Assembly: GCF_026000775.1 (NCBI RefSeq)
Contig: NZ_AP026830.1
Span: forward strand, 2,368,149-2,432,148
Source: Vulcanisaeta souniana JCM 11219
GTDB lineage: Archaea > Thermoproteota > Thermoprotei > Thermoproteales > Thermocladiaceae
Reading direction: 5' to 3'
DNA: 64,000 nucleotides
Within the stretch, counting starts at the first letter, position 1, and every line of letters begins with the position of its first letter. Shown piece after piece: positions 44,998 through 54,596 of this stretch. The notes under the pieces were generated by a model. It did not search any database and was not told the DNA's origin. It was given only the letters and a program-made list of their open reading frames with translations. The position numbers and the translations under genes were made by a program.

Positions 44998-45054
44998 TCA
45001 GGATCAAATATGTAAAATAAAGTGTTTTTAAATGGTTTATGCTATAGCATCGCC

Positions 45055-46875
45055 GTGGCATTTTTCGGTTGGGTTGGGAAGGTATTATATGTTGATTTAA
45101 GTAATAGTAAGACCTGGATAGAGAGTGTTAGTGGGGATGTTTATGATAAGGTGCTTGGTGGTGAGGGTCTTGCAGCATACATAATCTATAAGCACCTTAG
45201 GGGGATAAAGGGTCCGCTTGACCCATCTAACATCCTTGTGTTTGCAACAGGACCCTTAACGAGCGATATCATTCCGCAGAGCGGTAGGGTATCTATAGGG
45301 TTCATATCGCCACTGACCGGGATATGGGGTTCAACCCACGTGGGTACTAGGTTTGCCTATGACTTGAAGAGGGCTGGTCTTGACGCCGCGATCGTGATAG
45401 GTAAGGCTGAGAAGCCTGTTTATATATACATTGCGGAGGAGCAGGCAGACATTAGGGATGCCAGTAGGTACTGGGGTCTTGACATAGTGGAGACCGTGAA
45501 TTCGCTGAGGAGGGACCTTAATGATCAATCAATTAAAGTGCTTGCCATTGGACCTGCTGGGGAGCACTTGGTTAAGTTCTCGACGATAGCAAATGAGGAG
45601 GGTATCGGCGGTAGGGCTGGGGGCGGCGCTGTCATGGGTAGTAAGAACCTGAAGGCCATAGTCGTTAAGGGAACTAGGCCCATTGAGTATGCGTATCCTG
45701 AGGAGTTGAGGAGGTATGTTAGGGAGTTGAATGTCAAACTGGGTAGTTCCGCAAGGGGTGCTTCGCTTAGGAAGTTTGGCAGCGCTGGTAGTGTGGGTGT
45801 GTACAATGAAATCGGTAATATTCCTGTGAGGAACTTTGCCTGGGGTAGGTGGGATGATAATGAGGTCTTCAAAATAACTGGCGAGACTATGACGAAGACC
45901 ATACTCGAGAGACCATACCCATGCACCACATGTCCGGTGGCCTGCAAAAGGTTTGTTAGAGTTAAGCCAGGTAAGTGGTTTGATAGGGAGTTCAGGGGCT
46001 TGGGTCCCGAGTACGAGACCATATCACTATTCGGCACAAACCTGTTAATCAGTGACCTGGAGGCCATAGCCAAGATGAATGAGGAATGCGATAGACTTGG
46101 GCTAGACACAATATCCACAGGAAATGTGATCGGGTTCATATTCGAGGCAGCCGAGAAGGGCTTGATTAATAAGGAAATTGATGGGTTAAGACTTGAATGG
46201 GGCAATGCCGATACCGTGATAAAGCTAATACGAAAGATAGCCTATAGGGAAAGTATTGGTGACCTATTGGCCGAGGGCGTTAGGAGAGTTTCGGAGAAGA
46301 TTAGTGGGCAGGACTTTGCAGTCCACGTTAAGGGTTTGGAAATGCCTGCTCATGATGGTAGGGCATTCTTTGCGCATGCCCTGAGTTTCGTAACGATTAA
46401 TAGGGGTGCTGATCACCTGGGTTGGTCTCACATGCCGTGGAGAGGCATTGCAGTACCTGAACTCAGTATTAATGCAAGGGATGATAGGTATAACGAATCC
46501 GACGAGGTTGTGGACGTAGTTATCAAGATGCAGAACCTAATGACTTTATATGATGCACTAATAATGTGTAAGTACGCATTCTCAGCTGGATTGACCGTGT
46601 CAGACATAATAAACCTACTAAGATACACAACAGGTAAGGAGTATACAGTGGCGACACTCATGGAGATTGGCGACAGGATCTGGAAAATAGAGAGGTGGAT
46701 AGATAATCAACTCGGGATAACGAACAAGGATGACAAATTACCAAGAAGAATGTTGACCCCACATGCAAATAGGAACGATACCAGGGTTCCTTACGTAGTT
46801 GAGAAGTGGCTACCTGTATACTATAGGAGGCGTGGGTTGACGGAAGATGGGGTGGTTAAGGAACTCGATGTATGA
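45055..46875 (+). CDS. Aldehyde ferredoxin oxidoreductase, tungsten family (copy 2)
   Basis: 606 residues from the GTG at 45055 (VAFFGWVGKVLYVDLS), the normal family N-terminus; a longer GTG start at 45022 coincides with the TATA box (GTTTTTAAATGG). Pterin domain: KVLGGEGLAAYIIY, ISPLTGIWGSTHVGTRFAYDLKRAGLDAAIVIG; cluster cysteines in YPCTTCPVACKRF and a late Cys in LIMCKYAFS. Placed in the sugar island, it may oxidise a C2 or C3 aldehyde released by aldol cleavage (inference). Confidence 0.9.
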   Translation: MAFFGWVGKVLYVDLSNSKTWIESVSGDVYDKVLGGEGLAAYIIYKHLRGIKGPLDPSNILVFATGPLTSDIIPQSGRVSIGFISPLTGIWGSTHVGTRFAYDLKRAGLDAAIVIGKAEKPVYIYIAEEQADIRDASRYWGLDIVETVNSLRRDLNDQSIKVLAIGPAGEHLVKFSTIANEEGIGGRAGGGAVMGSKNLKAIVVKGTRPIEYAYPEELRRYVRELNVKLGSSARGASLRKFGSAGSVGVYNEIGNIPVRNFAWGRWDDNEVFKITGETMTKTILERPYPCTTCPVACKRFVRVKPGKWFDREFRGLGPEYETISLFGTNLLISDLEAIAKMNEECDRLGLDTISTGNVIGFIFEAAEKGLINKEIDGLRLEWGNADTVIKLIRKIAYRESIGDLLAEGVRRVSEKISGQDFAVHVKGLEMPAHDGRAFFAHALSFVTINRGADHLGWSHMPWRGIAVPELSINARDDRYNESDEVVDVVIKMQNLMTLYDALIMCKYAFSAGLTVSDIINLLRYTTGKEYTVATLMEIGDRIWKIERWIDNQLGITNKDDKLPRRMLTPHANRNDTRVPYVVEKWLPVYYRRRGLTEDGVVKELDV

Positions 46876-46992
46876 TTTAATCTATCAATCCTAAAAGGTT
46901 TATTTTCTGGAATTATGTTTAAGAATACTAAACTATTTATCGCATCATGTTATTAGAAAAGTTTTTAAAATACCAGAGGAGAGAAAACAGTA

Positions 46993-48267
46993 ATGTTAAG
47001 GATAACGGATGTTAAAGCTTTTACGGTTCAATCAAATTTTGAATGGGGATTTATCAGGATATACGCTGGTGATTTATATGGAACTGGGGAAACCGCTGGA
47101 TCACCATTGGCAATAAATAATGTAATACCCTACGTTAGAAAATTGCTTATTGGTGAGGACGCATTAAAACGAAATAGAATTTTGGAGAAACTTAAGTACG
47201 CGTTCTCCTACTCAGGCACCACGGTTTACTTCATTATTTCCGCAATAGATATTGCACTACACGACTTAATAGGTAAGTATCTCAATATACCTGTTTGGAG
47301 GTTAATAGGCGGTGACAGGGATGAAGTGAGGGTTTATGTTGATGCCCACGCATCGAAAAGTATGGAAATAGTAGATGCAGCATTGACAGAGGTATTTCCT
47401 GATTGGATAAAGCAATACGGTGATAAAACGAGGTTTGAAACAGAACGTATGTCCACACTTACGGAACCCATGGTAGGTAGGATCTCAACGCAGCAATGGA
47501 ATAAGGATTATACACCAGAGAATTACGCGGAAAGAGCGAGGGAAATAGTTAACGAGGGATTTACAGCAGTGAAATTCGACTTAGACATACCAACACCTTA
47601 CCTAAAGGATTATAACTCTAGGTCAGGCCAATTATCACTAAAAGACATTGATTACCTGACTTCTATTGTTAAAGCTGTCAGGGAAGCCGTTGGGGATGAG
47701 ATCGATTTAATGTTCGATTTACACTGGAAATTCAATATTAATACGGCGGCAAAAATATGTAAGGCATTAGAGCCGTATAGGCCGAGGTGGATTGAGGATC
47801 CAACGTCAGCCTTCTCATCACTTACGTTAAACATGGATGAAATAAATCTTGTAACACAGAAGTGCTGTGTACCAATAGCAACGGGTGAAAATCTATTCAC
47901 GTATTACCAATTCAAGGATTTATTAAAAACTGGTATTTCGATCTGGACGCCGGATCTGACTAAGGCTGGAGGCATTACTGAAGGCGTCAAGATATCTGAA
48001 CTTGCCTCGCTTTTTGATATCGAAATATCTCCGCATAACATAGCCTCACCCATTGGTGCCATGGCGGCCGCGCATGCGATGTCTGTGGCTAATACCTTTG
48101 GGGTTCTAGAGTGGCATGCCCATGATCTTCCCTTCTGGAATGATATAGTAAAGCCAAAGAGACGTATTATAGATAGGGGCTTTATCAGGCTTACTGATGA
48201 ACCAGGGTTAGGTATTGATTTAGACATGGATGCCATGAAGAAAATATGGTCTGACTTTGAAATATGA
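46993..48267 (+). CDS. Enolase-superfamily aldonate dehydratase (copy 2)
   Basis: 424 residues. Metal/catalytic residues: K194-x-D196 (AVKFDLDIP), D242-x-H244 (MFDLHWKFN), E268 (RWIEDPTS), E299 (ATGENLF), His in EISPHNIASP, and EWHAHDLPFW near the end. The D-x-H pattern is that of galactonate/arabinonate/mannonate-type dehydratases. Only weakly similar to the copy at 32219. Converts a sugar acid to its 2-keto-3-deoxy form. TATA-like GTTTTTAAAATACC at 46960-46973. Confidence 0.82.
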   Translation: MLRITDVKAFTVQSNFEWGFIRIYAGDLYGTGETAGSPLAINNVIPYVRKLLIGEDALKRNRILEKLKYAFSYSGTTVYFIISAIDIALHDLIGKYLNIPVWRLIGGDRDEVRVYVDAHASKSMEIVDAALTEVFPDWIKQYGDKTRFETERMSTLTEPMVGRISTQQWNKDYTPENYAERAREIVNEGFTAVKFDLDIPTPYLKDYNSRSGQLSLKDIDYLTSIVKAVREAVGDEIDLMFDLHWKFNINTAAKICKALEPYRPRWIEDPTSAFSSLTLNMDEINLVTQKCCVPIATGENLFTYYQFKDLLKTGISIWTPDLTKAGGITEGVKISELASLFDIEISPHNIASPIGAMAAAHAMSVANTFGVLEWHAHDLPFWNDIVKPKRRIIDRGFIRLTDEPGLGIDLDMDAMKKIWSDFEI

Positions 48268-48285
48268 AGAAACCATGCATATTAA

Positions 48286-48951
48286 TTAAAATACTCTGTA
48301 CTTATTCCATACATCTCTTGCTGATTTACCACGCCTTAATTCCCTTTTGGCATTGCTCTCCTTAGTGACCTTTTCTATGGCGTGCGTGATTACATCATCA
48401 ATCAGTTCACTTGGGATAATTACTACTCCATTTATATCGCCAAATACTAAGTCGCCACTTTTAATCTTAATACCGTTAATTATCACCTCCTTACCATAAT
48501 CATCTGCATCACCTCTACCCTTAATATCATAGGGTACAAAACCCATTGAAAACACGGGGAATCCCATTCTTAATATTTGATGAGTATCCCTTGTGAAGCC
48601 ATGCGCAATGGTGCCCCTGGCTCCTCTTGCCATTGCTGCCGTGCTTGTTAATTCACCCCAAGCCGCTGCTCTATTCTTTATTGATTCATCAACCTCAATT
48701 ACAATAACAGCATCCTCTGGAATATTATCAAGAGCCTCAAGAATCCCCTTATATGGATTACCTGGGTCGTAATCCTTCACCTTATTTAAATGCATTGGAT
48801 AGGCATATCCAATTACTACGAAATCAGGGTTTAATGGGCGTATATCACCTGGCAATACGTGATCTGAAACTCCTAACTCATCTAAAATATCTGATAACAC
48901 CGGCGAATATAATACTTTACTCAAATAATCTAGATTTAACGCATTCCCCAT
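48286..48951 (-). CDS. RraA-like protein / HMG-type class II pyruvate aldolase candidate
   Basis: 221 residues. RraA fold: VLSDILDELGVSDHVLPGDIRPL, then WGELTSTAAMARGARGTIAHGFTRDTHQI with the conserved G-x-x-R-D, and VFGDINGVVIIPSELID. The Arg-Asp pair is shared by 4-hydroxy-4-methyl-2-oxoglutarate/4-carboxy-4-hydroxy-2-oxoadipate aldolases. In this island it is a candidate for cleaving a 2-keto-3-deoxy acid to pyruvate plus an aldehyde; no KDG aldolase of the DapA type is present in the window. Confidence 0.78.
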   Translation of the reverse strand: MGNALNLDYLSKVLYSPVLSDILDELGVSDHVLPGDIRPLNPDFVVIGYAYPMHLNKVKDYDPGNPYKGILEALDNIPEDAVIVIEVDESIKNRAAAWGELTSTAAMARGARGTIAHGFTRDTHQILRMGFPVFSMGFVPYDIKGRGDADDYGKEVIINGIKIKSGDLVFGDINGVVIIPSELIDDVITHAIEKVTKESNAKRELRRGKSARDVWNKYRVF

Positions 48952-49138
48952 ATAATTACCTTATTGATTACCCTTAAATAAAGTAATAATATAACATGTA
49001 TTATGCAACTAAATAATAATTTATCTTAACTCAACATAAAGATCCCTTACATGGATTTTCCCTACTGACGATTGATATAAATATTTCATCTGAACGAATT
49101 TAATGAAAGATGACATAATTATAGAACCAGACACATGA

Positions 49139-50806
49139 TTAACTTATCGACCTTAGGTTATAAAGTCTTTGATAAGGTATCGGCACTGCGCTTGGGTCAA
49201 CATGAACATCAACAACCACGGCCCTGTCAGAATCAAGGGCATCCATAAGCAATGGCTTAAGGTCCTCCCTACGGGTTATTGTAATACCCTCCGCACCCAA
49301 TGACTTAGCTAATAACGCGAAGTCAATTCTCGGCAACCTAACCAAAGCCTCAGTAACACCGCCAAACCTAATCCTCTCATAAACACCCAAAACCCTATAG
49401 ATCGAGTCATTAAACACCACTATCCTTGGCTTAGCACCATACTGAACAGCCGTTGAAACCTCAAGCCCAGTCATCAGAAACCCACCATCACCAACCAGGG
49501 CCACCACATCCCTATCCGGATAAATTATTGAAGTAGCTACCGCGCCAGGTACTGCAAGCCCCATCGAGACGTAACTAGTACTCGTTATGTAGGACTCGCC
49601 ATCGTAGACGGGCATTAGAAAACTCTCGATCCTATGGGCACCAACATCACCAATAAATACAGTCCTACCCCTATTAAAGACCTCCCTAACAGCCCTAATG
49701 ACCTCCCAAGGCTTAATTAAACCACTCACATCCTTATAATAACTCTCGACCTCCCTATTCTCAACAACCCATAACTCCCTGAGCTCATTAACGACATAGT
49801 CCCTACGCCTAACCCTTAAACTCCTCAGCGTCTCAAGTGATTTAGCTAGGAAATCCCTGGCGTCGGCATGCACCTTAATGTATGGTTTATATGCCCTGCC
49901 AAGGTCATAATCATCAATATTAACATGAATTAACTTACCACGAATCTCGAGACTATACCTACCAGTACCAATTTCGCTAAACCTATTGCCAATAGCCAAC
50001 ACGACATCAGCCCTCTTAATAACCTCATAAGCAACCATATTACCCGCCTTACCTGCGGCAACGCCGGCATAAAGTGGATGGTCAGGAGGCACTAATCCCT
50101 TAGCCATTATCGTAGTAGCCACAGGGGCATTCAAGGTCTCAGCAACCTTAATCGCCAATTCCCCAGCCCCTGACAATAACACGCCCCTACCAAGCAGGAG
50201 CACGGGGAACTCAGCATCAGCAAGCAGCTTAGCAACCTCCCTAGCAACATTACCATCAGCTACCGACTTCTCAACACCAATGCTGCTAACATTGACCGGG
50301 GAAACCTCAACCTCTGAGTCGAGTATATCCAAAGGCACCTCAATATAGACCGGACCGGGCTTACCACTAACCGCAACCCTATAAGCCTTGATCAAGGTCT
50401 CGGAAATACCACCAACACCATTCAACCTAAACGAAGCCTTAACAACATTGCCTAGGGTATTGAATTGGGTGTCATCACGCAACTGATGCATGTGAGTGCC
50501 CTTACCGCCAACCACCGACGGTGCAATAATAATTAAAGGATCACCCTCAACAAAAGCCTCAGCAATAGGTGACAGGGCACCAAAAACGCCAGGACCAGCA
50601 GTAAGCACGAGCAAGCCAGGCCTAAGCAACAACCTAGAAGAAACAAGTGCCATGAAACCTGCGGAAGGCTCAAACCTCGAATTAACAACAAACCCACCCC
50701 TATCAATTAAGGACCTCAACAAACTCAAAATATTCTCAGCGGCCACAGTAAAGACGTACTTATTAACGTTAGTAAACCAATCAGTGATTGCTTCGTAAAC
50801 CTTCAT
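49139..50806 (-). CDS. ThDP-dependent acetolactate-synthase-family enzyme
   Basis: 555 residues with the three ThDP-enzyme domains. Pyrimidine-domain Glu46 in VNSRFEPSAGFMA; LLVLTAGPGVFGALSPI; FAD/ADP-like middle domain; ThDP-Mg motif VALVGDGGFLMTGLEVSTAVQYGAKPRIVVFNDS. Candidates are acetolactate synthase, a 2-oxoacid decarboxylase or a carboligase acting on glyoxylate. Glyoxylate carboligase has Val in place of the Glu, so Glu46 argues against a canonical one. No ilvN regulatory subunit is present. Confidence 0.8.
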   Translation of the reverse strand: MKVYEAITDWFTNVNKYVFTVAAENILSLLRSLIDRGGFVVNSRFEPSAGFMALVSSRLLLRPGLLVLTAGPGVFGALSPIAEAFVEGDPLIIIAPSVVGGKGTHMHQLRDDTQFNTLGNVVKASFRLNGVGGISETLIKAYRVAVSGKPGPVYIEVPLDILDSEVEVSPVNVSSIGVEKSVADGNVAREVAKLLADAEFPVLLLGRGVLLSGAGELAIKVAETLNAPVATTIMAKGLVPPDHPLYAGVAAGKAGNMVAYEVIKRADVVLAIGNRFSEIGTGRYSLEIRGKLIHVNIDDYDLGRAYKPYIKVHADARDFLAKSLETLRSLRVRRRDYVVNELRELWVVENREVESYYKDVSGLIKPWEVIRAVREVFNRGRTVFIGDVGAHRIESFLMPVYDGESYITSTSYVSMGLAVPGAVATSIIYPDRDVVALVGDGGFLMTGLEVSTAVQYGAKPRIVVFNDSIYRVLGVYERIRFGGVTEALVRLPRIDFALLAKSLGAEGITITRREDLKPLLMDALDSDRAVVVDVHVDPSAVPIPYQRLYNLRSIS

Positions 50807-51140
50807 ACAATGCTTACCTCATTTAAGGACTTAAGGGTTATTATTAACCTTATAATTTTAAATAGGTCAATAATACATATTAAGTTTAATATTTAATTGA
50901 TAAGAAATATTAATAAATAATTCCCAATAAAGGAATTTGAACAAAGATGGGACCAGACAAGCTACTTATGCTCTATTAGGCCCAGAAAATAGGTTTCTTC
51001 CTTGATGCCTATTGATTTAATGTTCGTAACTGCAATGACCCAATATTAGTAAAGGTCTTGTTGCCGTCAAAACGCCAACACGAAATGCCAACACGGTTCG
51101 CCTATTTCATCACACTTTTTGATCAAGTCGGTATTACATT
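50807..51140. other. Intergenic region with possible minus-strand coding relic
   Basis: AT-rich promoter-like sequence before the ThDP gene (50807-50930). In 50950-51130 the minus strand reads, across three frames, TDLIKKCDEIGEPCWHFVLA, DGNKTFTNIGSLQLRTLNQ and NIKSIGIKEETYFLGLIEHK, each interrupted. It may be a dead gene; no family recognised. Confidence 0.2.
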
Positions 51141-51461
51141 TTGGTAATTACGCCGAACTTAATCGGTAGGAGGAATATCCTGCTTTACACGTTGCTTAGT
51201 ACCGGTATACTTAGTGCAGTCACCGCCGTAATACTTACGTATGTTCAAGTTGGTATTATAGCATACATAATATTTATAATAATAGGTTTATTGAGGACAT
51301 ATTCATTTACAGCGAATATACCGCAGGTAATGCTGTTTCTCTCAATATTATTTTATCCGGTGCCACATAACATGCGGATAATTGCCGTAATAATGCTAAT
51401 GATTGATGGAACACTATCCGCAATGGGCATCTACATAGAATTAAAAACAAAGAGGCATTAG
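51141..51461 (+). CDS. Small hypothetical membrane protein
   Basis: 106 residues from a TTG with four hydrophobic segments (about 13-33, 35-50, 62-73 and 80-97) and a basic tail ELKTKRH. No family recognised. The hydrophobic plan is consistent, but start codon, lack of a clear promoter and the decayed sequence upstream leave room for a relic. Confidence 0.4.
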   Translation: MVITPNLIGRRNILLYTLLSTGILSAVTAVILTYVQVGIIAYIIFIIIGLLRTYSFTANIPQVMLFLSILFYPVPHNMRIIAVIMLMIDGTLSAMGIYIELKTKRH

Positions 51462-51489
51462 TTTAATGATATTAAGTGCATGGGTTGGT

Positions 51490-52374
51490 TTAGCGGCCTT
51501 TGCAATACTCCCTCAGGATCTTCATCAGCGCTATTCCGTCTTCATTTCCATAGCCTTTACCGCTGGCCATTATGTAGAATTGAACAGCAAGGCTGGCCAT
51601 GGGCAATGGACAATTAATGTTTTTGGCCGACTCTAGTGTGTACATTAAGTCCTTTATTATGAAGTCAATTGGAAAATATGCCGAATAATCCTCCTTAAGT
51701 ATTTTCTCATGCCTTGCATCGAACCAGTAATTATAAGCAGCAGTATCCTTGGCGGCTTTCAGAAAATCTTCAGCACTCATGCCGAACTTAGTAATGAATT
51801 GAAGACCTTCAAGGAACACCAATAATTGGGCAAAGCCCATCGTATTCGTTATCAGTTTAAAGGCCACCGCAGTCTCTATTCTACCCATGTAGTAGATCCT
51901 GCCTGAGGATAAGTCCGTCAGTACCCTCTGAACATTAGAATTCCCAAGGAGTTCCTTGGGTCCACCAATAAAGAGTGGTGTTTCACCCCTCTCGGCCTGA
52001 GGAACCGTTAAACCCAACATTGCCACGAGAAAACCAACGCCCTTCCTATTACACTCCTCGGCAAGTTTTAGTTTACTTGGTATGTCCGTGGTGGTGGTTT
52101 CAATCGCAATTAACCCAGGTCTAGGGGCCCTAAGGATGCCATTCTCGTCTAGGTAAACGCTAAGCATATCCTCAGACTTAGGTACATTAGTCAGGAGTAC
52201 ATCCACAATTGAGGCCATTTCGGCAGGTGAGGACACACCTTTGGCCCCAAGTTTAATGAAGTCCTCAACCTTAGACTTAACAATATCATAGACGTATAAT
52301 TCATAGCCCCGTCTCAGTAGGTTACGAGCAAAGGCGCCGCCCATTCTGCCTAGACCAACAACACCAACTTTCAT
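51490..52374 (-). CDS. 3-hydroxyisobutyrate-dehydrogenase-family reductase (tartronate semialdehyde reductase-like)
   Basis: 294 residues from the ATG at 52374 (MKVGVVGLGRMGGAFARNLL); 11 extra residues in the longer frame lack family support. NAD(P) motif GLGRMG; substrate loop corresponding to the P-V-S-G-G segment is altered to LGLTVPQAERGETPLFIGG; catalytic Lys in VAFKLITNTMGF. The family reduces tartronate semialdehyde, succinic semialdehyde or 3-hydroxyisobutyrate. With GlcD and the ThDP enzyme next door, glycerate formation is a possible role (inference). Confidence 0.78.
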   Translation of the reverse strand: MKVGVVGLGRMGGAFARNLLRRGYELYVYDIVKSKVEDFIKLGAKGVSSPAEMASIVDVLLTNVPKSEDMLSVYLDENGILRAPRPGLIAIETTTTDIPSKLKLAEECNRKGVGFLVAMLGLTVPQAERGETPLFIGGPKELLGNSNVQRVLTDLSSGRIYYMGRIETAVAFKLITNTMGFAQLLVFLEGLQFITKFGMSAEDFLKAAKDTAAYNYWFDARHEKILKEDYSAYFPIDFIIKDLMYTLESAKNINCPLPMASLAVQFYIMASGKGYGNEDGIALMKILREYCKGR

Positions 52375-52428
52375 TAATGTAAATAACGTAATGCCATATT
52401 TAAACACTGATTATTACATATAATATTA

Positions 52429-53118
52429 CTAGAAATAATCATTATTGCCAAGGTATGATGATATGATCTTCCTCAGGGCGTTCCTAAGGTGTATATTTAC
52501 AGTAGCCTTACTGATATTGAATTCCTTAGCGAGATTATCGAGATTAATGCCCCTTGGGTAATTAAAGAACCCCTTGTGATAAGCTGTCTGGAGGATTTTT
52601 CTCTCGATTTCAGTTAAACTGTAAATGGGTGATGTAAATACCATGGTTTTTGGAAACCTACTTACTTTATAGGTTATTATTTTTCCATGATTGCTAAGTT
52701 CATTATGTAACTCAGTTAACGAAGTTTCTAGTTCATTGGTGTCTTTGGTGAAGAAGTATGCTGTGAAGTCCTTGGTTCCGCTGTCTACATACGAGCTTAT
52801 CACGATACCACCGTGTTCAAGGATCACATACTTAAGCATGCCCTTAATATCCCCTAGGAAAACAAGTTCATAACTACGATTATTAATTTTACCAACTGAA
52901 ACCACATCAACAATATTTCCAAGATACCTAAATCTTCTAATAAAGGACTTAACAGTACCACCTCTGTTCCCAGTTACGGTAATTACCTCGAAACTATAAC
53001 CCCTATCATTAAATGGATAATAATACCTCATAGAAGTCCGAACACCCTCAAAATCCCTCGTATAATAACTCCAATCATTATAATGCTCAATCCGAACATA
53101 AAGCTTAGCTAATCTCAC
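52429..53118 (-). CDS. Bat-type HTH regulator (copy 2)
   Basis: 229 residues. HTH_10 at about 165-225: YSLTEIERKILQTAYHKGFFNYPRG, LDNLAKEFNISKATVNIHLRNALRKI. The N-terminal domain starts RLAKLYVRIEHYNDWSYYTRDFEG and resembles copy 1 only in general plan. Placed between the reductase and the GlcD gene on the same strand, it is likely a local regulator of this part of the island. Confidence 0.8.
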   Translation of the reverse strand: MRLAKLYVRIEHYNDWSYYTRDFEGVRTSMRYYYPFNDRGYSFEVITVTGNRGGTVKSFIRRFRYLGNIVDVVSVGKINNRSYELVFLGDIKGMLKYVILEHGGIVISSYVDSGTKDFTAYFFTKDTNELETSLTELHNELSNHGKIITYKVSRFPKTMVFTSPIYSLTEIERKILQTAYHKGFFNYPRGINLDNLAKEFNISKATVNIHLRNALRKIISSYLGNNDYF

Positions 53119-53171
53119 AGTAATAAGTATATTTTTTCTCTTATAAGTTTTATCTATATAAATTTGAAAAA

Positions 53172-54506
53172 TTAATAATCAACATACTTACCAGGATTCA
53201 TCAGATTGCTAGGATCAATTAATCTCTTTATGTTCCTCATCAAATTCAACGTAATAACATTGTTTCTTTCAATATATTGTTCATGTAGCAATGATTTCTT
53301 TTGAAGACCAATACCATGTTCACCGCTTATGGTGCCACCTAATTCAATAGCTATCCTGGCAACTTCCTCATATATCTTCTGCGCCATATTCTCCTCGCCT
53401 GACTTAAATAGTATGTGCGGGTGCATATTTCCATCGCCTATGTGCGCCAATATTGGCATTGGTCTCCCATACTTCATGCTAATGCTCCTTAGCTTGCCTA
53501 TGGCTTCGACTAATTTTGATACGGGCACTGTTATGTCCTCAGAATAGAAGTTACCGTACATGGTCTTGATAGCCTCCCCAGCCCTTGATCTGTAATCGTA
53601 CATTTTATTGGCATCCTTATCCATTAATTCATGCACTTCACCAATGCGAGACGCTATATCCATTAATTCAAGTGCATAATCATCCTCGATGATTATAAAT
53701 ACTAAACCACCGTTAGTCTCCTTAAGGCCTGCATTAAATACTTCATTCACGGCCCTTATTGAATAGTAATCCATGTACTCCATAAGCTCAGGTATGATGC
53801 CCCTACTCCTAACCTCATACACAAACCTAGCCAGCATATCCATATTATCTAAGTATACGATGAATACCCTAAGGTGCCTACGGGATAACGGCATAATCCT
53901 AAGCCAAGTCTCAGTGATTATGCCCAAGGTACCCTCACTGCCAACGAATAGATGAACTAGGTCATAGCCAGCCCTGTTCTTTCTCAATGGTTCACCAACC
54001 CTAATAGCATCGCCACTTGGCAACACAATTCTTAGGGCGAGTACCCAGTCCTTGACAGTGCCGTATCTCACGGCCCTCATACCACCCGCATCAGTCGCTA
54101 TTATCCCACCTACAGTACACATGTAGTGACTAGCTGGATCAGGCGGGAATAAGAAACCATATTTATTAAGCTCCCTATTCAAGTCATCAAGTATAACACC
54201 AGGTTGAACCCTAACATACCAATCAACAGTATTAACCTCAAGTATCCTATTCATACTACGCATATCAATTAGGATGCAGTCATTGCAGGAAACGGCACCG
54301 GTAAGGCTCGTCCCAGCACCCCAGGGCACTATTGGTACGCGATACTCATTAGCTATCTTAACAATGCTAATAATGTCATTTTCATCACGCGGATAAATAA
54401 TTATTAACGGCCTTACTGGAAATCCTATAAAATCACTCCTTGTCCCAAACTCGAACTTTATTCCCAATGAACTAATGCGCTTAATGACGTTATTCCTATC
54501 TGCCAT
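53172..54506 (-). CDS. FAD-linked 2-hydroxyacid oxidase (GlcD / D-lactate dehydrogenase type)
   Basis: 444 residues. FAD-binding PCMH domain: [76 protein letters not shown]-terminal cap with [12 protein letters not shown] and [14 protein letters not shown], then LMNPGKY. Oxidises glycolate, D-lactate or another D-2-hydroxy acid. No separate Fe-S subunit (GlcF) is encoded nearby, so the electron acceptor is unknown. Divergent from the MFS gene. Confidence 0.88.
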   Translation of the reverse strand: MADRNNVIKRISSLGIKFEFGTRSDFIGFPVRPLIIIYPRDENDIISIVKIANEYRVPIVPWGAGTSLTGAVSCNDCILIDMRSMNRILEVNTVDWYVRVQPGVILDDLNRELNKYGFLFPPDPASHYMCTVGGIIATDAGGMRAVRYGTVKDWVLALRIVLPSGDAIRVGEPLRKNRAGYDLVHLFVGSEGTLGIITETWLRIMPLSRRHLRVFIVYLDNMDMLARFVYEVRSRGIIPELMEYMDYYSIRAVNEVFNAGLKETNGGLVFIIIEDDYALELMDIASRIGEVHELMDKDANKMYDYRSRAGEAIKTMYGNFYSEDITVPVSKLVEAIGKLRSISMKYGRPMPILAHIGDGNMHPHILFKSGEENMAQKIYEEVARIAIELGGTISGEHGIGLQKKSLLHEQYIERNNVITLNLMRNIKRLIDPSNLMNPGKYVDY

Positions 54507-54596
54507 ATAATAATGAGATCTTGAGGGTTCAAATAAGTAGGCAATTTAACAGATTAGAGTACTCACTAAAATAATATTCTTAATATAACTATTCTG

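Noticed and set aside
45525..46205. 226-codon open frame on the minus strand
   Set aside because: It lies wholly inside the aldehyde oxidoreductase gene, antisense, with low-complexity Ser/Pro/Leu composition typical of a shadow frame.
49139..50806. Naming the ThDP enzyme glyoxylate carboligase
   Set aside because: The pyrimidine-domain Glu (E46) is retained, while canonical glyoxylate carboligases have Val there; kept only as a testable option.
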